DNA of 64,000 bases from Chromatiales bacterium (GTDB lineage Bacteria > Pseudomonadota > Gammaproteobacteria > UBA6429): NCBI GenBank assembly GCA_027076405.1, contig JALTJN010000182.1, forward strand, positions 1-64,000, read 5' to 3'. Positions within the stretch are counted from its first letter, which is position 1; each line of letters starts with the position of its first letter. The position numbers were made by a program, and so were the translations under genes. A model generated the notes under the pieces. It was not told the DNA's origin. It saw nothing but the letters and a program-made list of their open reading frames with translations, and made no database searches. Positions 49,208-57,277 of the stretch are shown piece by piece.

Positions 49208-49858
49208 ATGAGTACTGTAGCAGTTATTGATTATGGAATGGGTAACTTACATTCTGTTGCCAAAGCTTTAGAAAAAGTTGGCGAAGGTGTGGAAATTAAA
49301 GTCACATCAGATGCACAAACCATCCTGTCTGCTGATCGTGTTGTCCTTCCGGGTGTGGGAGCAATGCGTGACTGCATGGGTGAAATTATTCGCTTGGGAT
49401 TAGATAAGGTGATTCACCAGTTTGTTGAAAGTGGTAAGCCGCTATTTGGTGTTTGCGTGGGGATGCAGGTTTTACTGGAGTCCAGCGCAGAAAACGAAGG
49501 CGTTGAATGTTTAGGCATCTTGCCCGGTAAAGTGGAATATTTTGGTGATGTTCTCAAAGAGATAAAAACAACTGAAAAACTCAAAATTCCTCATATGGGC
49601 TGGAATCAGGTTCATCAGGAAATAGAGCACCCAATGTGGAAAGGGATTGCCCAGGATGCCCGTTTTTATTTTGTACACAGCTATTATTCTCAACCCGGTA
49701 ACCCGGATCTTATTGCAGCAACAACAAATTATGGCTTTACGTTTACTTCTGCAGTGAGTAAAGATAATGTTTTTGCCGTGCAATTTCATCCGGAAAAAAG
49801 TCAGCATGCAGGCCTGGATTTGTATGCTAATTTTTTAAAGTGGGATGGCAAGCCTTAA
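49208..49858 (+). CDS. hisH: Imidazole glycerol phosphate synthase, glutamine amidotransferase subunit
   Basis: 216 residues, class I amidotransferase. Catalytic triad: C83 in GVCVGMQ, H194 and E196 in QFHPEKSQ. It supplies ammonia from glutamine to HisF through a channel. ATG at 49208 with GTAGAG weakly placed upstream. A 168-base gap with a repeat element separates it from hisB. Confidence 0.96.
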   Translation: MSTVAVIDYGMGNLHSVAKALEKVGEGVEIKVTSDAQTILSADRVVLPGVGAMRDCMGEIIRLGLDKVIHQFVESGKPLFGVCVGMQVLLESSAENEGVECLGILPGKVEYFGDVLKEIKTTEKLKIPHMGWNQVHQEIEHPMWKGIAQDARFYFVHSYYSQPGNPDLIAATTNYGFTFTSAVSKDNVFAVQFHPEKSQHAGLDLYANFLKWDGKP

Positions 49859-49908
49859 TAACTTTTTTACAATTACTTCAATAAATAACATTTAATAGAG
49901 ATAAGACC

Positions 49909-50649
49909 ATGCTTTTAATACCTGCAATCGACCTTAAAGATGGAAAATGTGTCCGTTTACGTCAGGGCGATATGGATGATGAAACCATTTTTTCAGATGA
50001 CCCTGTTGCTGTCGCAGGCAGATGGGTTGAAGCCGGTGCACGCCGTTTACATATTGTTGATTTAAATGGTGCCTTTGAAGGTAAACCCATGAATGCCGGT
50101 GTGGTGCACGATATCTGCGCAGCGTATCCCGATTTACCGGTACAAATTGGTGGTGGTATTCGTGATGAAGACACCGTACAAACTTATCTTGATGCCGGTG
50201 TGCAGTACGTCATTATTGGTACTAAGGCGGTGAATGCGCCGCATTTTGTGAAAGATCTTTGTCTGGAATTTCCCGGCCATATTATTGTCGGTTTAGATGC
50301 AAAAGATGGCAAAGTAGCCATTGATGGCTGGTCTAAATTATCCAAGCATGACGTTATCGATATGGCACAACATTTCCAGGACGATGGCGTTGCAGCCATT
50401 ATTTATACCGATATTAGTCGTGACGGAATGATGCAAGGTGTTAATGTAGAGTCGACAGTAAAGCTTGCACAAGCGATTAATATTCCCGTTATTGCATCAG
50501 GTGGTATTACAAATCTGGATGATATTCGCGCCTTAAGTAAAGTGTCTGAAGAAGGTATTGTTGGTGCGATTACCGGTCGTGCGATTTATGAAGGTACACT
50601 GGATTTTGCCGAAGGCCAAAAATTGTCAGACGAATTAAATGGAAAATAA
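49909..50649 (+). CDS. hisA: Phosphoribosylformimino-5-aminoimidazole carboxamide ribotide isomerase
   Basis: 246 residues, TIM barrel. The catalytic Asp near residue 8 is in [15 protein letters not shown]; the second Asp lies in [12 protein letters not shown]; phosphate-binding glycines are in IQIGGGIRD and VIASGGITN. Histidine pathway, cytoplasm. It is paired with hisF, its homologue. Confidence 0.96.
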   Translation: MLLIPAIDLKDGKCVRLRQGDMDDETIFSDDPVAVAGRWVEAGARRLHIVDLNGAFEGKPMNAGVVHDICAAYPDLPVQIGGGIRDEDTVQTYLDAGVQYVIIGTKAVNAPHFVKDLCLEFPGHIIVGLDAKDGKVAIDGWSKLSKHDVIDMAQHFQDDGVAAIIYTDISRDGMMQGVNVESTVKLAQAINIPVIASGGITNLDDIRALSKVSEEGIVGAITGRAIYEGTLDFAEGQKLSDELNGK

Positions 50650-50654
50650 CATTG

Positions 50655-50697
50655 ACCACAGAGGTCAGAATACGAAGAGTCTTGTGTTCTGTGGTGT
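50655..50697. repeat. Dispersed inverted repeat, copy C (ACCACAGAGG family)
   Basis: ACCACAGAGGTCAGAA (50655-50670) and TCTTGTGTTCTGTGGTGT are complementary at their ends (ACCACAGA with TCTGTGGT). Shortest copy. It fills the 62-base hisA-hisF gap. Confidence 0.7.
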
Positions 50698-50711
50698 AAA
50701 GGTTTTATAAA

Positions 50712-51485
50712 ATGGGTTTAGCAAAAAGAATTATTCCTTGTTTAGATGTTGATAACGGTCGCGTTGTTAAGGGCGTGCAATTTGTTGATATCCGTGATGC
50801 CGGTGATCCGGTTGAAGTCGCGCGTCGTTATGACGAACAAGGTGCAGATGAAATTACTTTTTTAGATATTACTGCTACATCTGACAACCGTGAAACTATG
50901 GTGCATTTAATTGAAGAAGTGGCAAACCAGGTGTTTATTCCTTTAACGGTCGGTGGTGGTATTCGCAAAGTTGAAGATATTCGTACTATGCTTAATGCGG
51001 GTGCGGATAAAGTCGGTATAAATAGTGCTGCAGTATTTAATCCTGAGTTTGTTAAAGAAGCCGCAGAAAAATTTGGCTCACAATGTATTGTGGTTGCGAT
51101 TGACGCTAAAAAAGTCAGTGGCGAAGGTGAAGAAAATCGCTGGGAAATTTTTACTCATGGCGGTCGTAAAGAAACAGGTATTGATGCAGTAGAGTGGGCA
51201 ATTAAGATGGTTGACTATGGTGCCGGTGAAATTTTATTAACCAGTATGGACAGGGATGGTACCAAAATTGGTTTTGATCTTGAGTTAACTCGTGCAATTA
51301 GTGACGCTGTTAATGTGCCGGTTATTGCCTCCGGAGGCGTGGGTGAACTACAACACTTAGTCGATGGCGTTAAAGAAGGCAAAGCCGATGCCGTATTGGC
51401 CGCCAGTATTTTTCATTTTGGTGAACACACCATCGGTGAAGCAAAAGTTAAAATGGCCACTGCCGGCATAGAAATGCGTTTATAA
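50712..51485 (+). CDS. hisF: Imidazole glycerol phosphate synthase cyclase subunit
   Basis: 257 residues, TIM barrel. Catalytic Asp11 in [15 protein letters not shown] and the second Asp in [13 protein letters not shown] are present, with the later [15 protein letters not shown] and [13 protein letters not shown]. It makes imidazole glycerol phosphate and AICAR with ammonia from HisH. It ends two bases before hisI. Confidence 0.97.
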   Translation: MGLAKRIIPCLDVDNGRVVKGVQFVDIRDAGDPVEVARRYDEQGADEITFLDITATSDNRETMVHLIEEVANQVFIPLTVGGGIRKVEDIRTMLNAGADKVGINSAAVFNPEFVKEAAEKFGSQCIVVAIDAKKVSGEGEENRWEIFTHGGRKETGIDAVEWAIKMVDYGAGEILLTSMDRDGTKIGFDLELTRAISDAVNVPVIASGGVGELQHLVDGVKEGKADAVLAASIFHFGEHTIGEAKVKMATAGIEMRL

Positions 51486-51487
51486 AC

Positions 51488-51868
51488 ATGAGCTGGATAG
51501 ATGACATTAAATGGGACAAAGAGGGTTTAGTCCCGGCGATAGCCCAGGAAACAGGTACGGGTAAAATTTTAATGATGGCCTGGATGAACCGTGAAGCATT
51601 AGAGCTCACGGTCAAAGAAGGCCGTGCAATTTACTGGTCACGTTCACGTGGTAAATTATGGCGTAAGGGCGAAGAATCAGGGCACGTGCAAACATTAAAA
51701 GATATTCGTTTAGATTGTGATAACGATGTAGTTTTACTCGAGGTTGAGCAGCTTGGTGGAATTGCCTGTCATACCGGTCGACATAATTGTTTTTATAAAC
51801 AACTTAAAAATGACGAATGGATTGAAGTGGATTCAGTAATAAAAGATCCTGATGAGATATATAAATAA
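51488..51868 (+). CDS. hisI: Phosphoribosyl-AMP cyclohydrolase
   Basis: 126 residues: cyclohydrolase only, not fused to HisE. The metal/active-site segments [40 protein letters not shown] and [13 protein letters not shown] are all present. It is two bases after hisF, so strictly cotranscribed. Confidence 0.96.
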   Translation: MSWIDDIKWDKEGLVPAIAQETGTGKILMMAWMNREALELTVKEGRAIYWSRSRGKLWRKGEESGHVQTLKDIRLDCDNDVVLLEVEQLGGIACHTGRHNCFYKQLKNDEWIEVDSVIKDPDEIYK

Positions 51869-51876
51869 AAAGATTT

Positions 51877-51943
51877 ACCACAGAGGACGCGGAGGTTTTT
51901 TAAATGTTATGTTTTCTCTGTGTAACTCCGAGTCCTCTGTGGT
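51877..51943. repeat. Dispersed inverted repeat, copy D (ACCACAGAGG family, best conserved)
   Basis: ACCACAGAGGACGCGGAG (51877-51894) and CTCCGAGTCCTCTGTGGT (51926-51943) are complementary at 17 of 18 positions with a 31-base loop. It fills the hisI-hisE gap; the hisE start follows 14 bases later without a clear ribosome site. Confidence 0.85.
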
Positions 51944-51957
51944 GAAAAAAAATTAAA

Positions 51958-52281
51958 ATGAAGACAGATATATTAAAACAATTAGCGGAAGTTCTTGAGG
52001 AACGCAAAAATGCGGATCCGGAAAGTTCTTACGTGGCTAAATTACATTCTAAAGGCTTAGATAGTATTCTGAAAAAAATAGGTGAAGAAGCCACAGAAAC
52101 AGTAATGGCAGCAAAAGATGGTGTGGCAGAAAAAATTGTCTATGAAACGGCTGATCTCTGGTTTCATACCATGGTGATGTTATCGAATCAGGGCATTAGC
52201 CATGAGGATGTGTTGAATGAACTGGCGCGACGTTTCGGTATGTCAGGGCTGGAAGAAAAAGCTGGCAGGAAAGAATCATGA
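51958..52281 (+). CDS. hisE: Phosphoribosyl-ATP pyrophosphatase
   Basis: 107 residues, all-helical MazG-like fold. The metal-binding [17 protein letters not shown] and [14 protein letters not shown] segments identify HisE. It removes pyrophosphate from phosphoribosyl-ATP. The stop overlaps the next ATG by four bases. Confidence 0.95.
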   Translation: MKTDILKQLAEVLEERKNADPESSYVAKLHSKGLDSILKKIGEEATETVMAAKDGVAEKIVYETADLWFHTMVMLSNQGISHEDVLNELARRFGMSGLEEKAGRKES

Positions 52282-52616
52282 GTGATTGTCTCTTTTGTAA
52301 AATATTAGCGGGTGAAATTCCTTCGGATAAGGTTTACGAAGATGATAAAATGTATGTTTTTAAAGATCTCTATCCGAAAGCAGAAGTACACTTATTAGCG
52401 ATACCCCGTGTTCATGTATCAAGCCTCAATGAAATAACAGCAGAGCATGATGAGATCATGGCACACATGCTTAAGCAATTACCAAAAATCGCAAAAGAAC
52501 AAGATTTAACGGATGGTTTCCGAACCATCATTAATACCGGTAAAGGTGGCGGGCAGGTCGTCTTTCACTTGCATATGCATTTATTGGGTGGCAGTCATTT
52601 ACCGGGTTTTCAGTAA
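52278..52616 (+). CDS. hinT: HIT family protein (HinT-like nucleoside phosphoramidase)
   Basis: 112 residues. The histidine triad HLHMHLLGG lies near the C-terminus, with an N-terminal [20 protein letters not shown]. HinT-type enzymes hydrolyse purine nucleoside phosphoramidates. Its location between hisE and tatA, overlapping hisE, is common in gammaproteobacteria. Confidence 0.93.
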   Translation: MSDCLFCKILAGEIPSDKVYEDDKMYVFKDLYPKAEVHLLAIPRVHVSSLNEITAEHDEIMAHMLKQLPKIAKEQDLTDGFRTIINTGKGGGQVVFHLHMHLLGGSHLPGFQ

Positions 52617-52647
52617 AATTTAGATATCAATAAATTGGAGAATTAAG

Positions 52648-52872
52648 ATGGGATTTGGTGTAACAGAGTTAATTATTATTTTAGTGATTGTTTTGGTTTT
52701 ATTTGGTGCCAAACGTTTGAAAAATGTCGGTAGCGATTTAGGTTCAGCAGTTAAAGGATTTAAAACGGCAATTAAAGATGAAGAAACCAAGCCTAGCGAT
52801 CAAATAGAAAAAAGTGAAAGCAGCATTATTGAAGGTGAAGTAACTAAAGTGAAAGAAGAAGATAAATCTTAA
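52648..52872 (+). CDS. tatA: Twin-arginine translocase subunit TatA
   Basis: 74 residues: one N-terminal membrane helix (LIIILVIVLVLFGAKRL), the FGAKRLKNVGSDLGSAVKGFK amphipathic helix in two parts, and a charged tail. TatA multimers form the pore for folded proteins. ribosome site GGAG before the ATG. First gene of tatABC. Confidence 0.95.
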   Translation: MGFGVTELIIILVIVLVLFGAKRLKNVGSDLGSAVKGFKTAIKDEETKPSDQIEKSESSIIEGEVTKVKEEDKS

Positions 52873-52899
52873 ATTTTCTTTTATTGAGGTTATATTGTC

Positions 52900-53337
52900 A
52901 TGTTTGATATAGGTTTTTGGGAGCTCACCATGATTGCGGTTATCGCATTGCTGGTGATTGGCCCTGATAAATTACCGGATGTCGCAAGGACAGCAGGTAA
53001 ATGGGTAGGGCGTGCACGTCGCTTTGTGGGTGATGTAAAAACGGATATTGATCGTGAACTAAAACAGGAAGAGTTGCGCAAGGCTCTGGCAGAAGATGCT
53101 GGCCTTGATGAAATAAAAGAAATAATGAATACGGATAATTTCCGGATTGATACTGATGATACGCCAGCTTATCAGGTGAGTGCGATACCTGATTCAAGCG
53201 ATGATGAAGATGATTTTGATTCGCAATTAGATGCTGATGATTATGATATTGAGCACGATGAAGAGCTAAAACATATCACTGATCATAGTGATGGTGCGGA
53301 CTATGAGCCCGAAGAAGATCATTTAGCAAAGAAATAA
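52900..53337 (+). CDS. tatB: Twin-arginine translocase subunit TatB
   Basis: 145 residues: N-terminal helix with MFDIGFWELTMIAVIALLVIGP and the LPDVARTAGKWVGRARRFV amphipathic helix typical of TatB. The tail is long and very acidic (DSSDDEDDFDSQLDADDYD). It forms the substrate receptor with TatC. Confidence 0.94.
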   Translation: MFDIGFWELTMIAVIALLVIGPDKLPDVARTAGKWVGRARRFVGDVKTDIDRELKQEELRKALAEDAGLDEIKEIMNTDNFRIDTDDTPAYQVSAIPDSSDDEDDFDSQLDADDYDIEHDEELKHITDHSDGADYEPEEDHLAKK

Positions 53338-53390
53338 GCAGCTAAACGTCACTAACCGTAAGCAATCATTCTCCAAAGAGATAAAAATAC

Positions 53391-54233
53391 ATGGTCGAGA
53401 AAAGTAATAAATCAGAAAAGGCAGTTGAGCCAGAAGCGCCTTTTATGTCACATCTGGTTGAGCTAAGGGATCGTTTATTACGCGCAGTTCTCGTTGTTCT
53501 GATTATATTTCTAGCTTTATTTACTTTTGCCAATGATCTTTATTCGCTTTTAGCCGAACCCTTGCTAGTTCATTTGCCGCAAGGCAGCAGCATGATTGCA
53601 ACCGAGGTAGCATCTCCCTTTCTGACACCGTTTAAACTGGCTATGATGTCGGCTATTTTTATTAGCATGCCATTTCTCTTGTACCAACTCTGGGCTTTTA
53701 TTGCGCCGGGTTTGTATAAACATGAAAAAACACTCGCCTTCCCGCTATTATTTTCCAGTATTATTTTATTCTACCTTGGCATGGTGTTCGCTTATTTTGT
53801 GGTATTTCCGTTGATGTTTAAATTTTTCACTGGTATTGCATTAGAAGGCGTTACCATGATGACGGATATTACCAAGTACCTTGATTTTGTATTAAAAATG
53901 TTTTTTGCTTTTGGTATGGCATTTGAAGTGCCTATTGCCACTATTCTGGTTATCTCTACCGGTATGACAACGGCGGACAAACTTGCCGATAAGCGTCCTT
54001 ATATTATTGTTACTGCTTTTGTTTTGGGCATGTTATTAACACCGCCAGATGTTGTTTCACAAATGTTATTAGCTGTTCCGATCTGGATTCTTTTTGAATT
54101 TGGTCTGATTTTTTCACGTATTTTGACCCGCAAAAAAAATCGTCTGGCTAAAGAGCGCGAAGAGCAGGAAGAAAAAGAACTTGATAATGAGTTTGAAAAA
54201 GCGATTGCAGAAGAAGAGATGTTAGATAAATAA
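53391..54233 (+). CDS. tatC: Twin-arginine translocase subunit TatC
   Basis: 280 residues, six membrane helices. The conserved SHLVELRDRLLRA segment at about 20-32, the FKLAMMSAIFISMPFLLYQLWAF region in parts, the Glu in FAFGMAFEVPI and TPPDVVSQMLLAVP match TatC. It recognises the twin-arginine signal peptide. The C-terminal extension is rich in Lys/Glu and longer than in E. coli. Confidence 0.96.
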   Translation: MVEKSNKSEKAVEPEAPFMSHLVELRDRLLRAVLVVLIIFLALFTFANDLYSLLAEPLLVHLPQGSSMIATEVASPFLTPFKLAMMSAIFISMPFLLYQLWAFIAPGLYKHEKTLAFPLLFSSIILFYLGMVFAYFVVFPLMFKFFTGIALEGVTMMTDITKYLDFVLKMFFAFGMAFEVPIATILVISTGMTTADKLADKRPYIIVTAFVLGMLLTPPDVVSQMLLAVPIWILFEFGLIFSRILTRKKNRLAKEREEQEEKELDNEFEKAIAEEEMLDK

Positions 54234-54249
54234 TCATTTTTCCTGATTT

Positions 54250-54273
54250 GGATAGCTCTATGCAGAGCTATCC
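54250..54273. terminator. Hairpin between convergent tatC and TPR-barrel gene
   Basis: GGATAGCTCT-ATGC-AGAGCTATCC: a perfect 10-bp stem between stops at 54233 and 54284. The T run is weak on both strands, so termination strength is uncertain. Confidence 0.55.
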
Positions 54274-54283
54274 TTACCCTTGT

Positions 54284-55528
54284 TTAGAAATCCAAATCGG
54301 CAAAAATAAGTAACTTATTACGGTTATAGTTTTCACTTGTGATATTTGAATTATTATTAGTGTAACTAAAACGAATACCACCACGCCAATTTTTAGCAAA
54401 GTCTTTGCTTGCTACAAAACGTACTCGTATCCGGTTATCATTGCGAGTCACTCCTGCTGCTGCACCATAAAGGCTGTTTCTGTACTCTAACTCTTCAGTC
54501 AGCTTCCACTTGTTTTTTAAGGTATGTTGTAATCGCGCTCGAAAAGTATGCCGTGTTGGTGAATAATTCGCTGATGCCAGATTTTGGCGGTCATTAATTT
54601 CAAGTTGGTAACGTAAACGTAATTTCCCTTTCTGAATTTTCGTTTTGTAATCTGCTCGTAATTGATGACGAGTACCCTGAAGGTAATTATAGACTGAATT
54701 TTGTGAAGAAATATTACTGTAGCGGTATTTTAATAATACGGAAGTGTTTTTCGTTAATTTGTGTTTAGCAGACACTTTAAGGTCTAACGTTTGTTGAAAG
54801 CCGGTTGAGTTTAGCGTGCTGCTATACAGGCCAGCTTCAGGAACAATCATCCAGTCATTAAATTTGTAAGCATAATCAATGGCGGCATTCATCAGCATAA
54901 AGTTCTCACTGGAATTGCTGGAATAATTAAGCCAGTAAAGAGAGCCTTTTACGCTGATATTTTTATTTAAAGAGGCTCTGGTATAGGCAAAGAGCTCGCT
55001 GTAAACATCACTCCGGTTAGACGGTGAGCTTGAGGCTGCATTAGTGATATTGCTGTCATAACCGGTTGATACAGAGATGCTGCTGTTAGTCTGGCTTGTA
55101 CTCCGCTCTAATAAATAATCCAGCTTTAATTCAGCGAGGCGGGTTATTTTGGGGTTGCTATTGGTTTTGATGCTTTTTTTATACCAGAAAATAGCTGATT
55201 GTTTTTGATTGCGGGCCTGACTGACTAACCCCAGGTTATAAAAGGCAATTTGACGGAAATTTTGATCTTTACTTAAGCGTTTAAAATTAACTGAGGCTTG
55301 CTGGTATTGCTTTAATTTGTATTGAGTAACCCCTAAGTTAAATAAAAGGGAGCTTTTTTTCATTCCTTTTGTTTTTGCTTGTTTGAAATATTTCAAGGCG
55401 GATTGAAAATTCTTTTGTTTAAAGTATTTTACCCCGGTATTAAAGGCGGTTTCTCCTTTATCTGCGGCATAAGCAGAGGTACTTAATTGTAAAAATAAAA
55501 TAATGCAGATAAAAACTAAGTTTTTCAT
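54284..55528 (-). CDS. Secreted TPR and outer-membrane beta-barrel protein
   Basis: 414 residues from the ATG at 55528 (signal peptide MKNLVFICIILFLQLSTSAYA); the open frame extends eight codons upstream but lacks a ribosome site there. Residues about 22-145 form three or four TPR-like units (AFNTGVKYFKQKNFQSALKYF, LLFNLGVTQYKLKQYQQA, AFYNLGLVSQARNQKQSAIFWYKKS in parts). The rest alternates as barrel strands (VPEAGLYSSTLNS, LLKYRYSNIS, WRGGIRFSYTNNN) and ends in LLIFADLDF, a terminal aromatic BAM signal. I do not recognise the function; similar architectures handle exported polysaccharides or surface proteins. Confidence 0.7.
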   Translation of the reverse strand: MKNLVFICIILFLQLSTSAYAADKGETAFNTGVKYFKQKNFQSALKYFKQAKTKGMKKSSLLFNLGVTQYKLKQYQQASVNFKRLSKDQNFRQIAFYNLGLVSQARNQKQSAIFWYKKSIKTNSNPKITRLAELKLDYLLERSTSQTNSSISVSTGYDSNITNAASSSPSNRSDVYSELFAYTRASLNKNISVKGSLYWLNYSSNSSENFMLMNAAIDYAYKFNDWMIVPEAGLYSSTLNSTGFQQTLDLKVSAKHKLTKNTSVLLKYRYSNISSQNSVYNYLQGTRHQLRADYKTKIQKGKLRLRYQLEINDRQNLASANYSPTRHTFRARLQHTLKNKWKLTEELEYRNSLYGAAAGVTRNDNRIRVRFVASKDFAKNWRGGIRFSYTNNNSNITSENYNRNKLLIFADLDF

Positions 55529-55552
55529 AATATAAAAGCTCCAACGAAACAA

Positions 55553-55591
55553 TAAAAAAATCGCCCCATATTTTTATATATATGGGGCGAT
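55553..55591 (-). terminator. Strong rho-independent terminator after the Asp/His-rich gene
   Basis: ATCGCCCCATAT (55560-55571) pairs perfectly with ATATGGGGCGAT (55580-55591); on the minus strand TTTTTTT follows (55559-55553). It closes the sigma/anti-sigma/Asp-His unit before the TPR-barrel gene. Confidence 0.88.
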
Positions 55592-55649
55592 GATTATATC
55601 GTTATTTAATTTTTAAGAATGTACAAATTAAATATTCTGTGAAGCAGGT

Positions 55650-55967
55650 TTATGAATGACCACCATTTTTAGAATGAACAGAGTCATCCCGAGAATCATC
55701 TTTATCATCTGCCGAATCATCTTTGTCATCCATTGAATTATCTTTGTCATCATGCATATCATCTTGACCATGCCCATCATCGTTACGATGTTCTTTATCA
55801 TGAGCAACATCATCGCTGCTATCAGGAAGTTCAATTTCATGCTCATAGCGTTCTGTATTTGAGTGCTCAATGACTTCCATTGTTGCATCTTCATGTGAGT
55901 CAGCAGACACTGTTGCAAAAGGGGTAATGAAAGCAAATAAGAATAAAATTTTGATTAGATTTTTCAT
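55650..55967 (-). CDS. Secreted Asp/His-rich protein
   Basis: 105 residues. Signal peptide about 1-22 (IKILFLFAFITPFATVSA). The mature part is highly acidic with about a third Asp/Glu and many His, including near-repeats of DDKDDS (DDKDNSMDDKDDSADDKDDS). Such composition suggests binding of divalent cations in the periplasm, but no known family is recognised. A good ribosome site (AAGGAGAG) precedes the ATG. It lies 28 bases after the anti-sigma gene, so it is probably part of that transcript. Confidence 0.7.
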   Translation of the reverse strand: MKNLIKILFLFAFITPFATVSADSHEDATMEVIEHSNTERYEHEIELPDSSDDVAHDKEHRNDDGHGQDDMHDDKDNSMDDKDDSADDKDDSRDDSVHSKNGGHS

Positions 55968-55995
55968 GGTTCTCTCCTTGGTGGATTACATGGGT

Positions 55996-56676
55996 TTATA
56001 TAATGACAATCGTGTTGTTTTGATACTTGAGCATAGACGTAGGGGCTGACATGCTATTGATCTTAATTTGGAATATTTTAGTTGAGCCTTTGGTTTTAAG
56101 GCGGGCAATTAATATTCCTTTGTTGGCTTCACTGGCGATAATTGGTAATGCAAGGCGGTTTGAACCTTTTTTGAAAGAAGTATTCCAGCTTAGTTGACGT
56201 TTTCCGGGGTAACCGGAAATTTCAACCTTGTCGGGTAATTCAATCGTTAATGTGGCCTTGGCTAATTCATTTGGCAGGTTAAAGATCAGATCAACGGTTT
56301 GTTCTTTTTTGACAAATAAATTAATTGAAGCCATATTTTCAGCATTACTCGAAAATATCGACAGTGAAGAGAAGGTTAACCACAACGTAAACGTAGCAGC
56401 TATTGCACTACCAAAACCGGTGATAAACCAGTTCTGAATATGTGTTTTTTGAGCGGGTTTATTCTCAAGAAACTTTAACATCCGCTGTTCATACCCTGTT
56501 TTTACAGGTGGAACAGGTATGTCTTTTAATGCAGCAGCTAAACTCAGTGCTTTAATAAAACTATTGTGGCATGTACTACATTGATTCATATGCGCCTGAA
56601 AGTGACTTAACTGAATAGTTGAAAGCGTACTATCGATATAGTCATCCATCATGCTTTGAAATTGTGTGCAGTTCAT
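55996..56676 (-). CDS. Anti-sigma factor with zinc-finger (ZAS) N-terminus
   Basis: 226 residues from the ATG at 56676, which has AGAGGG upstream; the frame continues 11 codons into the sigma gene. Residues 1-45 form an anti-sigma zinc finger with the H-x3-C-x2-C signature (HMNQCSTC). One membrane helix at about 95-115 (FGSAIAATFTLWLTFSSLSIF) is followed by a periplasmic Ig-like beta domain. It should hold the adjacent ECF sigma factor at the membrane until a periplasmic signal releases it. The signal is unknown. Confidence 0.85.
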   Translation of the reverse strand: MNCTQFQSMMDDYIDSTLSTIQLSHFQAHMNQCSTCHNSFIKALSLAAALKDIPVPPVKTGYEQRMLKFLENKPAQKTHIQNWFITGFGSAIAATFTLWLTFSSLSIFSSNAENMASINLFVKKEQTVDLIFNLPNELAKATLTIELPDKVEISGYPGKRQLSWNTSFKKGSNRLALPIIASEANKGILIARLKTKGSTKIFQIKINSMSAPTSMLKYQNNTIVII

Positions 56677-56689
56677 ATTTTTTACCCTC

Positions 56690-57277
56690 TTACCCAGTAA
56701 AACGATCATTTTTAATAAAAGGTTCCATCAAGTCATGATCTTGAGAAATAAATTGTTCGCGTAAGGTTTTTCTGGCCCGATGCAGACGGGACTTAAGCGT
56801 TCCGAGTGGTTGTTCAAGAATCTCTGATAATTCAGGTAAGCTATAACCTTCCATATCATGAAGTGAAATCAGTGCCTGTTGTTCTGTGTTTAATTGTTTT
56901 ACTGCTTTTTGCAATGTCTGGCTAGAGAGAGATTGTTGATGAATCTGTTGCGGAGAATCAAAGGCACCTTGCATTCCTTCAATAATTTCTTCCGATTTCA
57001 TTTCCCGATCATCAATAGGCAGACGGCTTTTTTTACGGTAATTATCGATGAACTGATGATAAAGGGAACGTAATAGCCAGTTAGCAAGTTTGTCGATACT
57101 TTTAAGATCAATTTTCTTTTCATAGAGACGTAAAAGTAAATCCTGAACTAAATCTTCTGCATTATCCTGATCATTGGTTAAGCGATAAGCCTGATGATAC
57201 AAGCGTTGTAAGTGCGGGCGGATAAGGGCGGAAAAGCGTTTTTCAGGCGTTGATTGAAAAAAATTAAACATTGTCAT
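56690..57277 (-). CDS. ECF-family RNA polymerase sigma factor
   Basis: 195 residues. Region 2 (about 15-85) has YHQAYRLTNDQDNAEDLVQDLLLRLY and the NWLLRSLYHQFIDNYRKKSR segment. Region 4 (about 120-175) has LNTEQQALISLHDMEGYSLPELSEIL and PLGTLKSRLHRARKTLREQF. The start may be ATG 57277 or the second ATG at 57271; neither has a ribosome site. An ECF-type promoter ends almost at the start codon (57285-57312), suggesting autoregulation with a very short leader. The anti-sigma gene follows 13 bases later. Confidence 0.88.
   Translation of the reverse strand: MTMFNFFQSTPEKRFSALIRPHLQRLYHQAYRLTNDQDNAEDLVQDLLLRLYEKKIDLKSIDKLANWLLRSLYHQFIDNYRKKSRLPIDDREMKSEEIIEGMQGAFDSPQQIHQQSLSSQTLQKAVKQLNTEQQALISLHDMEGYSLPELSEILEQPLGTLKSRLHRARKTLREQFISQDHDLMEPFIKNDRFTG

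Noticed and set aside
49040..51943. CRISPR-like array in the his region
   Set aside because: The repeats are inverted, of two unrelated kinds and separated by genes; there is no regular direct-repeat spacing.
55628..55936. Met/Ile-rich minus-strand frame overlapping the Asp/His-rich gene
   Set aside because: It is an out-of-frame reading of GAT-rich codons; the other frame has a signal peptide and a good ribosome site.
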